A stretch of 64,000 bases of DNA, taken from contig NC_092317.1 in NCBI RefSeq assembly GCF_036785885.1, positions 5,582,501-5,646,500 of the forward strand, written 5' to 3'. The position numbers and the translations under genes were made by a program. Under the pieces are notes generated by a model. It had not been told where the DNA came from, searched no databases, and worked only from the letters and a program-made list of their open reading frames with translations. This document shows, piece after piece, positions 1 to 11,740 of the stretch. The DNA comes from Coffea arabica. Taxonomy: Eukaryota > Streptophyta > Magnoliopsida > Gentianales > Rubiaceae. Position 1 is the first letter of the stretch. Every line of letters begins with the position of its first letter.

Positions 1-540
1 CATTCCAGAACAAGTCCTGCATTCATTTAAAACAAACAACAAAAAACCCCTTAAACCCTCAAACCGCTACATATCAATTTCTTTTGTATTTTTAGAAGAA
101 GAATTTAAAACCCACAAAAACAAACGCAAGAAAGAAAAAAAAAATTAAGTCTTTTATCAACCTTTCCAGAGTTGCAAGTGCACAACAAACATGCAGGATT
201 GTATAAATAAATGATGATCCTCGTATAAGTACAAAATAGTGGGAAAAAGGCCATACCTTTCTGGTCTTAAACGCATGGAAGATGAGGGAATGACTTGTTT
301 TTGGCTCTGAGAGAGACAAATTCTTGGGCAAAAGGCAGAGAATGCCAATGAGGGAAATGGAAGCCAGAGGTGCTTCGACACTCCAGACAAATGAATGCAA
401 CCCGAAATCCCAGTGCCAAACAACATATAATCAAAGAATCCCCTCTGGCCTTCTTTCACTTTTTTCCCTCCCAAACAGCGTTTTTCCCGAGAGAGTGATA
501 AAGAGAAGCACAAGAAACTAACGTATAAGTCGCTTGTTTT
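1..540 (-). other. Possible 5' leader exon of a gene leaving the left edge
   Basis: On the minus strand this stretch is less AT-rich than its surroundings and open for long runs. Reading leftwards, a purine-rich segment ends in an AAG followed by a good GT donor (GTATGG) near 257-252. That would fit a 5' leader or first exon of a minus-strand gene whose body lies beyond position 1. The encoded peptides are low-complexity, match no family I recognise, and several frames are open at once, which fits a leader better than coding sequence. This is inference only. Confidence 0.2.
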
Positions 541-720
541 GAAGTTCAATGGAGAGCCCAAATAAGTAAGAAAACTTGATTTTAGCAGATTTTCTTGTTC
601 AAGATATATGTGGGGCAGTTTGTGTCGCAAAGAAAGTTTAAGGGGAAAAAAAAAAGAAAGAATTTGCAATAAAAGCTTTTTAATTTGCAAAATTTCATTA
701 TTTACCCGCCATCTCTTCAT

Positions 721-2003
721 TTTGTTGTGCTCTTAGTTTTAATTCTAATCTTGGCTGCCAAGTTTTTAAGTATTTTCCTTTCCTTCTTTTGTTTGTTATT
801 AAAGTTTTTTCCTTTCCTTCTTTTGTTGTTATTAGGCTTTGGTAATTGGTATTTGTAACCAGTACTGATTTCGCTGTCTATTATCACGCTGTCTATGTTC
901 TCAACCTTTCTCCAAAAGTTGGAGATTTGGCACTTTGATTACTTCCCTTATATACCCCGCGTGCTATCATAAGGGGGACCATCATAATATTTATTATTAA
1001 CACCCGATCCAATCTCTAGCATTGGGCCTAAGCAGCTGCTTGCTTTGGTCTTAAGGAGGCTTTAGTTTAGAGTAGCTGGTTGATTTTAAGGGGCAAAAGG
1101 AAAAAAAAAAAAAAAATTTTGGAACAATGGATTGGACTTTGGAGCTCGTGGCGTGCGATAAGGGTAGTTTCGTCCTTTTATCACATAAATATATCGGTCA
1201 TATTGAAAATCAATAGGTTTATTTGGATAGAAGATTATTGAATAAAACTTTTAGAATAATACAGTAGAAGTTTTTGTGACGCGAGATACAAAAGAAAAGG
1301 TGTTTTAAAAAAATAAATTAAAAAACATATTTATGATGCAATAAAAAAAAATTCACCATCCAAAGATACCTGATGTCTTCGAGTTGATTCATGCATGGCT
1401 CACAACCAAAATAAGGTTTTTTTTTATTTTCTTTTTTGGAATAATTATAGTAGTTAATTGAATCTGCTCACAACCAAAAATATGTTGCCCTTATAGGCAT
1501 TTTCATTTATCTAAACGGGAAAAAAAAATATTGAGTACGAAATGAATTGAAGTGGAAATTAGCATTTTGAAGTCGTTCTTCGCAACTTCATTAAAAATTG
1601 GACGACATTTTTTGACTTTCCACGCTTGTTTTCACCAACATAAAATATTCTACCAGGAACTTTTGTAACATCAAAAAATAACCCCATTCAATCAGAGACA
1701 GTCTATTGTAACCCACTGAAAATTATGTAAAGCTGTGGCTTGCATCACATGATTATTCATCCCAACAAACGCCACCTTATCTCTACGTGCATTGTCATTT
1801 TGTTGCAAAACTACACGTGTTTCCCTGAATTTCCCAACAAAAAAAAAAAAAAAGCTAAAATGACTGTCTTGCGAATGTAAAACTCAAAAAGCAAGCTTTC
1901 ACTTATAGGTATTAGTTCGATACATTTGCATGATGGGCACAATCTTCGTACAATCCAATGGAAATCGGAATTTCTTTCATCTTATATTCCGACCTTTTTT
2001 TTT
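721..2003. other. Intergenic, no gene seen
   Basis: AT-rich DNA with several poly-A and poly-T runs (around 1100 and 1840). No coding exon, RNA gene or clear element boundary is visible. Confidence 0.5.
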
Positions 2004-2337
2004 GGTAAATTCCACTTTGTACCTTTTAACTATACCCGAATTCTCACTTTAATCCATAAACTTTAATATATGATACTTTAATTCCTACATTATAAAATTT
2101 GTCATATTTTAGTCTCTAAAGTAGAGTACTTGTCCATTGTAGCCCTTAAAGTACAAAATTTGCTTCAATTTAGTTCTTAAGTATACCCACTAAGCCATAA
2201 AATTTCTCTCACTTCCTTAATGATGTTATTTAAGTGAAACAAACTTTAAATTTAAGGACTAAAGTGTTCATTTTTAAAGTTTAGGAACTAAAGTAAGATT
2301 TTGGATATGGTTGAAGGATGCAAAATGAAATTAACCC
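2004..2337. mobile_element. MULE-type MITE with about 34-bp terminal inverted repeats
   Basis: The left end (from GGTAAATTCCACTTTGTA) and the reverse complement of the right end (GGGTTAATTTCATTTTGC) match imperfectly over about 34 bases. The element sits between runs of T, so a target duplication cannot be defined. The interior has the 'tttagtccttaaagt' style of repeated phrase found in non-autonomous Mutator-like elements. There is no coding capacity. Confidence 0.5.
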
Positions 2338-2600
2338 TTTTTTAATCGAAAGTTATTCTTAAACAATATTTGATTAGTACATAAGCTTGCATAACCACCT
2401 TTGAACAATTTTCTTCCGATGTTGACCTGAAATCAATTTGCAAACAATCAATGCTGCATGCATTGCTTCATAAACCCAATTATTTCCTCTTATAATTAGA
2501 GAACAAAAGATGAAAACCTAATTTTAAAAAAAAAGGACTTTAATTGATTAAAAATTTCCATATAAGAATATTTAACGTAAATACATTACTTTTTATACAT

Positions 2601-4045
2601 TACTTTATTAGTGTTTGACAGTTTATATATATATATTTATATATATTCATGTTTGTAGACACTATATATTTTGTCGTTAGTCTTAGTATGATATAGGGTT
2701 TGTTCTCATTTAATCATTTTGGGGAAAAGGATTGAGTCGGACAATAAGGTTTTCTTAGTGTTTGACAGCTTATATATTCGTGTTTCTAGAAGTTATATAT
2801 ATTTTGTCATTAGTCTTAGTATGATAGAGGGATTGTTCTTGTTTAATCATTTCGAGGGAAAAGATTGAGTTGGACAATAAGGTTTTATTAGTGTTTGATA
2901 ACTTGTAATTGTAGACGTTATATGTTTCGTCGTTAGTCTAAGTGTGATAGAGGGCTTGTTCTCATTTAATCATTCCAAGGGAAGGATTAAGTTGGATGAT
3001 AAGGTTTTATTAGTGTTTGACAACTTGTATATACGTGTTTCTAAATGTTATATATATTTTGTCGTTAGTCTTTGTATGATGTTGTTCTCATTTAATCATT
3101 TCAAGGAGAAGGATTGAGTCGGAATATAAGATTTTATTAGTGTGTGACAGCTTGTGTATTCGTGTTTCTAGACATTATATATATTTTGTCATTAGTCTTA
3201 GTATGCTAGGGGGTTTATTCTTATCTAATCATTCCGAAGGAAGGACTAAGTTCGACGACAAGGTTTTATTATTGTTTTACACCTTATATATTCATGTTTG
3301 TAGATGTTATATGTTGCGTCGTTAGTCTTAGTGTGATAGAGGGCTTGTTCTCATATAATCATTCTAGGGGGAAGAATTGAGTTGGACGATAAGAGTGATG
3401 TTTGTAAAATAGAAAATTGATTGAAAAATGTATTAATAATGCAAACAAATCAATATGTGTAAATAACGTGCAAATAATGTGTAATCCAAATAAACTACTG
3501 TTTTATGAGTGTTTGACAGCTTGTATATTCGTGTTTGTAGATGTTATATTTTTTTTTCTTTAGTCTTAGGCTCTATTTGATAAATCAATTCAGCACTTAA
3601 ATTTACTGAATTCAAATTTTAACATGCTCAAATTTGTTTGATAAGCAAAAATTGAATATCTAAATTAATTAAATGGCACTTTATTTTTTAGATAAAATTT
3701 ACTCCCAAAAATAAGTGATGATCTATTCAGTTATCACTTAATGTAATATACATTCAAATGTATCAGATTTAGTATTTAACAATTCAATAAATTAATGGAT
3801 TCAAACTCTAGATTTTAGATCTCAAATTTCAATTTTCAAATTTCAGCTTTATCAAATACATTCTTAGTATGATAGAGGGCTTGTTCTCATTTAATCATTC
3901 CGGGTGAAAAGATCGAATTGGATGGTAAGATTTTATTAGTGTTTGACAGCTTGTACATTCGTATTTGTAGACGTGACATATTTTGTCGTTAGTCTCAGTA
4001 TGACACGAGGCTTGTTCTCATTTAATCAGTCCAGTGGGTAAGGGT
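2601..4045 (+). repeat. Tandem array of about eight diverged ~120-145-bp units
   Basis: The phrase ttagtgtttgacagctt recurs with variants near 2609, 2755, 2889, 3011, 3138, 3270, 3504 and 3936. Each is followed by a 'gttagtcttagtatgatag' block and 'ttgttctcatttaatcatt'. Units have diverged by substitution and indels. One unit carries a Tourist MITE (3569-3863), and about 100 bp of unrelated DNA lies near 3395-3495. No coding potential is conserved between units. Confidence 0.8.
3569..3863 (+). mobile_element. Tourist-like (PIF/Harbinger) MITE, copy 1
   Basis: A 295-bp element flanked by TTA target duplications (3566-3568 and 3864-3866). Its ends are inverted repeats: GGCTCTATTTGATAAA on the left, and GAATGTATTTGATAAA as the reverse complement of the right end. 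Neighbouring units of the host tandem array show the uninterrupted site (agtcttagtatgatag), confirming insertion and the 3-bp duplication. Related copies lie at 15337 and, inverted, at 21545. Confidence 0.85.
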
Positions 4046-4236
4046 TGGATTGGATTGGATTGGATGGTAAAGTATGAGATTTTGAATTCAAAACTTCCTA
4101 CTTATCAAAAGAATAAAAAAAAATCATTCCAACTAATTCAAATCATGATTTTGGATAATTTGTGTGTGTGTGTGTATAAGGTAAATTATTTATAATCTCC
4201 TGTGATTTTACATAATTTCAACTTTAATTGACTTAG

Positions 4237-6547
4237 AATTTTCTCCATAATCACTTTTCATAATCAGTTTTTGCAAAATATACAACAAACTAGAACCCAG
4301 GAGTAATAGCTCTAAGTTCGACTTGGTTTCAAGAATGAAATATTGTGGGAGCATTTCAGTTAACACTGAAAAGGGCTTGTTTGGCAAGTAGAATTATTCT
4401 ATCAACTATATTGAAGTGAACGATGTAATTATATCTTTTCAATTGACAAGTCTGTCGACTAAGATCATTTGTAGCATGCAAAAACCTAATCTACCAAGTA
4501 TGAACCAAATTTTAATTTGAGAAACATATCAACGTTTTTCTCCCAGTGGGGAGCGCGAGAATATGCTAGTTCTCCCAAAGCACGATCGCTTCAGTAGTGG
4601 ATAACTGTTATCCGATGATAAATAAAGTTGCACTCAAGTATTGTTAATCTTTTGTTAGGGATAAATGCTCTTAAAAACCCTTTTCCATTGAATGATGAAA
4701 CAAGTTTGCGGCTGAACTGCATTTGCACAATTTCCTTCTACTTTTTGGAACTGTTCATAATGAAGATTAATGTTTTGAGATATATTACGATATCATTCAC
4801 AAACAAAAACATACAGTATTTCTTTTTCAACATATATTGCCTTATTGGCATGTCTCCATTGTTTTCCAGGAAAAGTCTAGTCATTGCATTTATAAATGCA
4901 TCATCATTGGTAGATTTTGTAAACCTTCAAGGAAATGTCATTGTTCGCAAAATTTCATATTTGGCGGAAGTTTGACTGTTTAACTTAACTATATTCACCT
5001 TTTACTTTCAGTATAACGAACTTTGACCAAATGTTAAGGATCAACTCTACTTTGCACTTCCAATCTTACTTTTCTATTTTACACTTTAAATTTCAATTTT
5101 AAACACTTTACATTCTAAACTCCTAATTTTGGATGCTTTGTATTCTAAATTGTGAACTTCGTCTCATTTAAACCCAATCAATAATAACGCTAATAAGTTA
5201 ATGGCATAAAGAACCATACAAATAATTGATAATGTGCTAAAAGTGATCAAAAGAAACTAATACGAAAAAATGATCATGTACGATGAGGGATAAAATTGTC
5301 AAAATTGTCTCTCACATTTCTCAAAATAAATATTTTCATCCCTCATATTCCATAAAATAAAAATTTCATCCCTCATTAATCATGTATATGAATATTTTTT
5401 CTTATTTTTGAAAATTCATATATATATATATATCTATATGTCTATTTAATTTCACCTAACAATACAAATAGCAAATAATATGTTTTTATTTGATTTCACT
5501 TAAACAAGTTAATTGTAGCTATATGTGAAATCAAATAGATATATATATATATGGGTTTAACAAAAAAGCTATTCGTATCCATGATAAATAATGGATAAAA
5601 AAAATTCATTTTGTGAAATATGAGAGATGAAAAAATTTATTTTGTAATATATGAGAGACGAAAAAATTCATTTTATGAAATGTGAGGGACTATGTATCAG
5701 ATTATGTAAAATTTGATTTGATAATTTTGCCCATAAAAATAATCACGTGCATGGCACGTAATAGATTCTTATCAAAAACTAGTCTAAAACTTGAAAGAAA
5801 ATAATACATTATCATTAATTTGTCTCATACTTTATCTTGTTAAATTTGCTAACAATATTAATGATTGAAACCATACAAATCACTGATAATATGTTGAAAA
5901 TGATCAAAAAGAACTAAGCAAATCGTAGCTAGAACAAAATTATACATTATCATTAATTTACACTGCTTTTATCTTGTTAATTTTGCCAACTTTGTCATTT
6001 AGTGGATTTAAATTGGACAGATTTGAGAGTTTAGCATACAAAAAAAAAATGTCTAAAATTAAGATTTTATGGTGCAAAATATCCAAATTGAGAGTTTATG
6101 GTGTAAAATGAGTAAGTTTGGAGGCGCAAAGTGGAGTTAGTCCAAATGTTAATGCTAGAAATGAGAGAAAGACTTTGCACTTTGAAAAAATAAGGAACTT
6201 CCTAATAAGAAATGTTTACAACTATACCTCTTTTGTGTACACGCATCAATCGAAACTGGCTATGAACTTACATATTTATTAATCTTATCAATAAGCCAGT
6301 ATACATATTTTTGGTGCTTTCTATAACCACTTTTATGCTTCTTCAGATGTTCAATCCATGATTTAGAGTTCATTGTTACATTAGCAAGTGCATTAAGAAC
6401 AACGGGGGTTCTTTAGATGGAAAAAGGCAAAGTCTAACAACGATTTATAAGCACAGAGACGAGGATCTACTTGCTATTTGAATCTTGTGCCAAGTTCTTT
6501 CTGGATATCCATAATCAAGTTTTGATTAATGCCCAAATTCTTTTGTT
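4237..6547. repeat. Segmental duplication, copy 1 (split by a MULE)
   Basis: This segment aligns along its length with 6690-7781. Shared landmarks include 'cttttcaattgacaagtctg', 'ggataactgttatccgatga' and 'aataaggaacttccta'. Copy 1 contains an extra 1.1 kb (5038-6141), which is a separate element. Neither copy keeps a long conserved reading frame, so if this was once a gene it is decayed beyond recognition. Confidence 0.75.
5038..6141. mobile_element. MULE-type element, 1.1 kb, long TIRs, 11-bp target duplication
   Basis: Terminal inverted repeats of roughly 100 bases begin ggatcaactctactttgc on the left and actaactccactttgc (reverse complement) on the right. The element is bounded by ccaaatgttaa at 5027-5037 and 6142-6152, an 11-bp target duplication. 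The corresponding place in the duplicated segment (about 7395-7405) lacks the element. The interior contains direct repeats (near 5210 and 5870) and a nested repeat with 'catccctcat' motifs (about 5270-5700). There is no transposase reading frame, so it is non-autonomous. Confidence 0.8.
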
Positions 6548-6689
6548 ATATATAATTTTATCTCATTATGTATTCCTTTTATCTTTGCATCTTGATCATA
6601 GATTTTTTTTTTTAGCTAATCCAAATTTCAGTTTCTCTATTAGCTAAAAAGGTAAAATTTAGAATCTAACTGAAGTAGCTTTAAGTAAT

Positions 6690-7781
6690 TTAAAATTTTC
6701 TCCGTAGTCACTTTCCATAATCAGTTTGCAAAATATACAAGCAGCCAGAACTGGTAGTGAGTAGCTCTAAGTTCGCCTTGCTTTCAAGAATAAGAATTTG
6801 TGGGAGTATTTCAGATAATATTGAAATGGGCTATAGTATAGCAAGAAGAATTATCCTGCCATCTATGTTGAAGTGTACGATGTAATTGATATATCTTTTC
6901 AATTGACAAGTCTGTCGACTAAGACCATTCATGTTGCCATGCATGATACACCATGACGTCTCATGCATGAGCCAAATTTTAATTTGAGAAACATATGGAC
7001 GCTTTTTCCCAGCGGGGAACACGGCTAGTTCTCCCACAGCACAGTCGTCGCTTCAGTTATGGATAACTGTTATCCGATGATAAGTTGCTTTCGATTGTTC
7101 CTTTGTTGTTAAGGGATAAATGCTATCAAAAACCCTGATCCAAATTCAATGATTAAACAAGTTTTTGTCTTGAGATGCACTACGATATCATCCACAAACA
7201 AAATTATTTTTGTATTTCTTTTTCAGTAAATATTGCCTCATTGCTGTCCAGGAAAAGTCTTTTCACTGCGTCCACAAGTGCACATTGTCATTGGTAGAGC
7301 CGTAAAAGCTTACCCAATTCATAGATTTCAGGGAAATAAATGTTCTTTGCAAAATTTCATATTTACTGATAATCTTACCTTTCACTTTCTGTATAATGTT
7401 AGTGCTACAAACGAGAGAAAGACTTCCACACTTCGTAAAAAAATAAGGAACTTCCTAATTGAGAAATATGTTTACAGCTATAATATAATTCTTTTGTGTG
7501 CATGTATCTATCGAAACTGGATATGAACTTACATATTTACCAATAAGCTAGTGCACATAGGTTCATTATGTGAATTTGAGTTCATTTTTACGTGACCAAG
7601 TACATTAAGAACAAGAAGGTTCAGGCTCTCAACAAGATGGAAAAAGGCATATTTCTAACGAGGATCCATTAATCAGCTCAGCCACTCATGGATAAGGATC
7701 TAATTAATGCTTGATGATTCTTGTGCCAAGTTCTTTCTAAGTATCCACAACGAAGTGTTCATTTACGCCCAGATTCTTTTA
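6690..7781. repeat. Segmental duplication, copy 2 (uninterrupted)
   Basis: Paralogue of 4237-6547 without the MULE, at clear but moderate identity with many small indels. It acts as the empty site for that insertion. No conserved coding frame is shared between the copies. Confidence 0.75.
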
Positions 7782-8003
7782 CTGCTTCTTCCGTCCCACT
7801 TTGATAGTCTTGTTTTCCTTTTTCGTCTGTCCCAAATTATAGTCCATTTTCTAATTGAAAAATGTAGTTATCTTTTAATTTCGCTAAAATACCTTATTTA
7901 ACGTAGGTTGTTATTAGTATAAACTATCTTGTTTAATATAGATTGTTAACCAATCACATATAATTCATTTAGATTTTCCAAAACATATTGATATGAAAAA
8001 CCA
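7782..8003. other. Intergenic with a possible decayed MITE
   Basis: Contains the 'cttccgtcccactttgatagt' type of phrase common at ends of plant MITEs, but I cannot define a second end. No gene seen. Confidence 0.3.
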
Positions 8004-8151
8004 AGGTCCCGTTTGGATTGCATTTTTCGTCATTTTTCATGAAAAAATTACTGTAGCGATTTGATGTATGTGAGGAAAAAAGGTAATAAAGAAATGTGTT
8101 CACGGAAAATGATAAAATTTTTCTACGGAAAACAGCAATCCAAGCAAGGCC
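8004..8151. mobile_element. Short MITE, GTTTGGATTGC family B
   Basis: A 148-bp element. It starts ggtcccgtttggattgc and ends gcaatccaagcaaggcc, which are inverted repeats. The middle carries the family phrase actgtagcgatttgatgtat. Related copies are at 28976 and 35055. The target duplication is unclear. Confidence 0.7.
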
Positions 8152-10424
8152 CAACTTTGTTATTCTTTCAAGCCAAAATGTGAAATAATGTAAAATGAGG
8201 ATTGATTCTTTCTTGATCATCAATTCAAGTTTCCATAAACCATCAATTCAAGTTTCCATGAATAATTAATATAAAGTTGTACTTTATTTAATATAACGAT
8301 ATTTTAGGAAAATAGCAATCTAAATTTATTGTTCCAACAGAGTTAACTACTTTTTCTTAAACTATGTGAAAAAAAAAAACTAGAACTATCAAAGTTAATA
8401 ACTTCAAATTGATAAATGCCTACTCAATAACTTCAAAGTTTAATTCCTCCTCTTTTTCCCAATTTTTTTTCACTTGGGGGTATCCCAACTTTTCGACCAG
8501 ACTAATCCCCTAAAATTGTGCAGAATCTTATTTCAAGAATACACAATGAAATAGCACACGGTACTCGATCACGATACTTGCTAGTAACTACCTGACTACA
8601 GAACTATTCGAACTCGCGGCAGGAGGCTTCTTTTCCCATTTAAAGCTAGACAAATAAACTAAGCTACAACCTTTTAGGATAAACATAGTTACAAAACACT
8701 TGACTCCTAACCAGAATGTAATTCATCAAATCTAATTTAATGCAATTACTAATTCAAAGAGTTATAATTAGAGACAGAAAAGTTACAATCTAAGGGGTAG
8801 ATTTGGACTAATTTCTTGGTGGAAAGTTGTTTCAACTTTGGTCCAGTCCATGGTACAAAAATTCGTGGCCTACGTGCAGTCAAAACAAGGGGAGTTGGTG
8901 GCGTGGTGGGGTTCATGTTTTTTTTTTTTTTTTCAGACGCGAGGGTTTCATGTTCATCATGCTGAAAAACAGTAGTCACGAAGAAACTTTATAGAAATTG
9001 CATTGCATTGCTGGAGCAACAGTTGCAGTGTTATTAGTCTGATCACAGGACCAAAGATTAGACCATTGTAGTCCCCACACCCCACTCTCCACGAATCAAG
9101 ATGAACGGTCCCAATGGCTCCACGTTTGGTTTGATTTGATTTGATTTTTCCTGATTGCTTTTTGGGATTAAATTAGTAATAATAATTTGATCAGAGGCGC
9201 CAAGGATTTAATTCCACGCCGAACTAACCAGAAGTAGATCTGAAGTCTAAACTTAGTCGTTGTAAATTGTAATAGACCGAAGTTTTCATTCAAGTCTGAT
9301 CACTTTTATTGCTTCCAAATGAAGGGAAATTTCCTAAATGTAGAATCTTGTGTTTTATTAAATCTTTTTTATTTTCTAATTAAATCATTGTATATGTTGA
9401 CCCACTTCCAGACTTTCAGTCGTCGTGCACTGAGAGTAGGCATCAAAAGTCTTCGGGAATCATCGAGGGGGAGCTGCATCTATAGGAGCGTGAATTTCCA
9501 GTCTTCATCTATTGAACTTATAAAACTACCTATTTACACCTATAATTTACATAATTAGACCTGCATGTTGATTTGAAGAAGAAGAAGAAGAAGAGCCCTA
9601 ACTATTATTATTATCATTATGAGTGACACACTCTTGGAGGCTCGAAATTCGAATCTCTGATGGAAAAATTAGGGGTGAGCATCAAAATCGAATTAGATAC
9701 TATAAATTCGATAACTTTTACTCATAAGATATCTTAACCTATTTCAATTTCACAATGAATATATACTGTTTTGATTTCGAATTAAATTGAAATCAAAATT
9801 GGGTAATACCAAATTCAACAAAAAAATATACATGCATAATGCATATAATATTGTATATCATATTACATGTGATATAATATTGTATAAGGTTATATTACTA
9901 TTACTGTGTATTATGTAATGTTATCTAAATGTTTATATTTAACATTATATATTTTCTTTATTTATTTATTAAATTTGAGATATGTAACTTTCAAATTTAA
10001 AAACCAAATGCCACTACTATACCTTATTCAAAATTTTTGAATTCCCACCCATTTCTTAAATTACTAATTTGGAAATTCCAAATTTATTTCAAAATCGATC
10101 AGTAATTCTGTAAAAACCAAATATGTTCACTACTATGGGAAATAGCTGTAGGTTAGATTTATTTTTACTTCTTCATGTATTTATTTTTTAATCAAGTTTA
10201 TTAACTATTAAAGAAAACATGACTTAAGTTGTCTTAGTAAAAAGTCATTCAGGTACTACTTTAGCCCTCTCTTTTGCAAACTCTTTTACATGTACTAATT
10301 TTAATAGTAACTCTTTTACTGTTTTTTCATTAATGGTCTATTATGTTTATGCTAATACTTAGAGGTCAATCTTTGTACGTCATAAACTTTGATTCTCGCC
10401 ATTGCACATCTTGTCCACTTCTTC
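8152..10424. other. Intergenic; (GAA)n and repeat fragments, no gene seen
   Basis: AT-rich DNA with a (GAA)6-type microsatellite at 9575-9594. Around 9670 there is an 'aggggtgagca' end typical of some hAT MITEs, without a convincing partner. No coding exon is recognised. Confidence 0.4.
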
Positions 10425-10432
10425 CTTCCTAG

Positions 10433-10929
10433 TAGGGCTGTCAACGGGTCGGAATTCATTATTCCGGACCCGGACCGGAATTACTATATCGGACCCGGAT
10501 CCGACCCGTTTACCCAACGAGTCTTTTATTCTATGTTCTGGATCCGGATCCGGATCCGGGTCGGGTCTATCCGAACAAATTTAGCAAACTTTATAATTTT
10601 TAATAAAAATGAGAAAAAAATATATTTGTAAACTAATTTCTAACTAATGCAAAGAAAAAACCAAATAAGAAAAGAAATCAAATTGACTTTACTCAAATAC
10701 ATCACCCTAATCAAATTATATTAATAAATATATATTTTTTAAATTATTAATTCATTTATATCCGAATCCGGATCTAATACGGGTCGGAATACTATATTCC
10801 GTATCCGCCCCATTTTTTTTGTTTGACAAAACGGATCCGAAAAACGGAATTAAATCCCTACCCATACCCGCAATAATTTCACGGATCCGGTCCGAATCTG
10901 CGTCTAGACCCGACCCGTTGACAGGCCTA
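10433..10929. mobile_element. hAT MITE with 8-bp target duplication
   Basis: A 497-bp element flanked by cttcctag at 10425-10432 and 10930-10937. The terminal inverted repeats are TAGGGCTGTCAACGGGTCGG on the left and TAGGCCTGTCAACGGGTCGG (reverse complement of the right end). The subterminal regions are rich in 'acccgga' and 'ggatccgg' repeats. It is non-autonomous and ends about 450 bp upstream of the NIMIN-like start codon, so it may contribute to that promoter. Confidence 0.9.
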
Positions 10930-11156
10930 CTTCCTAGTTCCCTCCCATACACTTCCTAAATGACAAGTTCAGAAAAGCGGGTGAAAAGAAGTGAACGATC
11001 CAAATGGAATAACTGAGAATTCGGAGGGACCAAAATGTAAATCAAGAAGTTTCCAATGCTGTTAGAAAACGTGAGCATTAAGCAACAAAAGCGCGTGGCG
11101 ACTGCTTTACAAAATCAAATCCCGTCATCCTGCTATGAGGATTCCCAATTCAATCC

Positions 11157-11310
11157 TGACCTCATTATCATGACATCATTCAATGGTCCCCCAATCGAAC
11201 GGCTGAAATTCGCCATCACCTATCAACACTGTTACACCAGACAAAAGTTACACGCTCGCCCCTCATTTTTCCAGCATTAAAGCTACACAGACTAAAGCAT
11301 AGCATATATT
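11157..11310 (+). promoter_or_regulatory. Promoter region of the NIMIN-like gene
   Basis: TGAC cores at 11157 and 11171 resemble the paired TGACG motifs (as-1-like) bound by TGA factors in salicylate-responsive promoters, though the 14-nt spacing is not the canonical 12. A TATA-like catatatt lies near 11302, about 80 bp before the start codon. Motif-based inference only. Confidence 0.3.
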
Positions 11311-11383
11311 CCATAGTCTATACATCCGGAGAGAAATTATTATTAATTATTTTCTCGAGAGCTTCCGTAAAAAATCATTAATA

Positions 11384-11740
11384 ATGGAAGATGAGAAGAA
11401 AAGGAAGAGGGCAGCTGATCACGGTTGTGGCGGGGAGAGGAGGAAGAAGAGGAGAAAAGATGTGGTGGATGAAGCGGTTGAGGTGGAAACCGCCGCAGCT
11501 CAGCCATCGGAGGAGGAGGTGGAGGAGTTTTTTACTATCTTACGCAGGATGCACGTGGCAGTTAAGTACTTTGAGAAGAGTGGGAGTAATAGTACCTATA
11601 TCGATGTGGTTAACGGCGACGGCGGTAAGATGACGGAGTCACCAGCAGAGGAAGGAGTTCACGGCGTTAAAATTGGCGGTAAAAGAGATGTTAATGGTGT
11701 CGGTTTGGATCTAAATGCGGTTCCGGAAGCGGAGACTTAA
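11384..11740 (+). CDS. NIM1-interacting (NIMIN)-like protein
   Basis: Intronless, 118 residues, starting at the ATG in a purine-rich context (ataATGGAAG). NIMIN proteins bind NPR1, the salicylic-acid co-activator of systemic acquired resistance, in the nucleus and damp PR gene induction. The sequence shows two basic nuclear-localisation clusters (KKRKR near residue 5, RRKKRRK near 19). It has the acidic-then-FF NPR1-binding motif EEVEEFFTILRRMHVAVKYF (residues 44-63). A C-terminal EAR repression motif, LDLNAVP, lies at 108-114. Length and motif order fit NIMIN-2-type proteins (about 120 residues). The middle (64-105) is low-complexity and poorly conserved in the family. No neighbouring gene is functionally linked. 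Confidence in the family is high; assignment to a subclass (NIMIN-1, 2 or NRR) is not secure. Confidence 0.88.
   Translation: MEDEKKRKRAADHGCGGERRKKRRKDVVDEAVEVETAAAQPSEEEVEEFFTILRRMHVAVKYFEKSGSNSTYIDVVNGDGGKMTESPAEEGVHGVKIGGKRDVNGVGLDLNAVPEAET

Noticed and set aside
157..720. 187-codon minus-strand open frame at the left edge
   Set aside because: Several frames are open here, the peptide is low-complexity and a splice donor lies inside it. Kept only as a possible leader exon.
4628..4975. 115-codon frame in the segmental duplication
   Set aside because: It is not preserved in the second copy and is strongly AT-biased, so it is likely chance.
10389..10952. Open frames inside the hAT MITE rich in 'GSGSGSG' repeats
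   Set aside because: They are produced by 'ggatcc/gggtcc' subterminal repeats, not by a gene.
11391..11633. Arg-rich frame overlapping the NIMIN-like gene
   Set aside because: It is a +1 shadow of the real coding frame.
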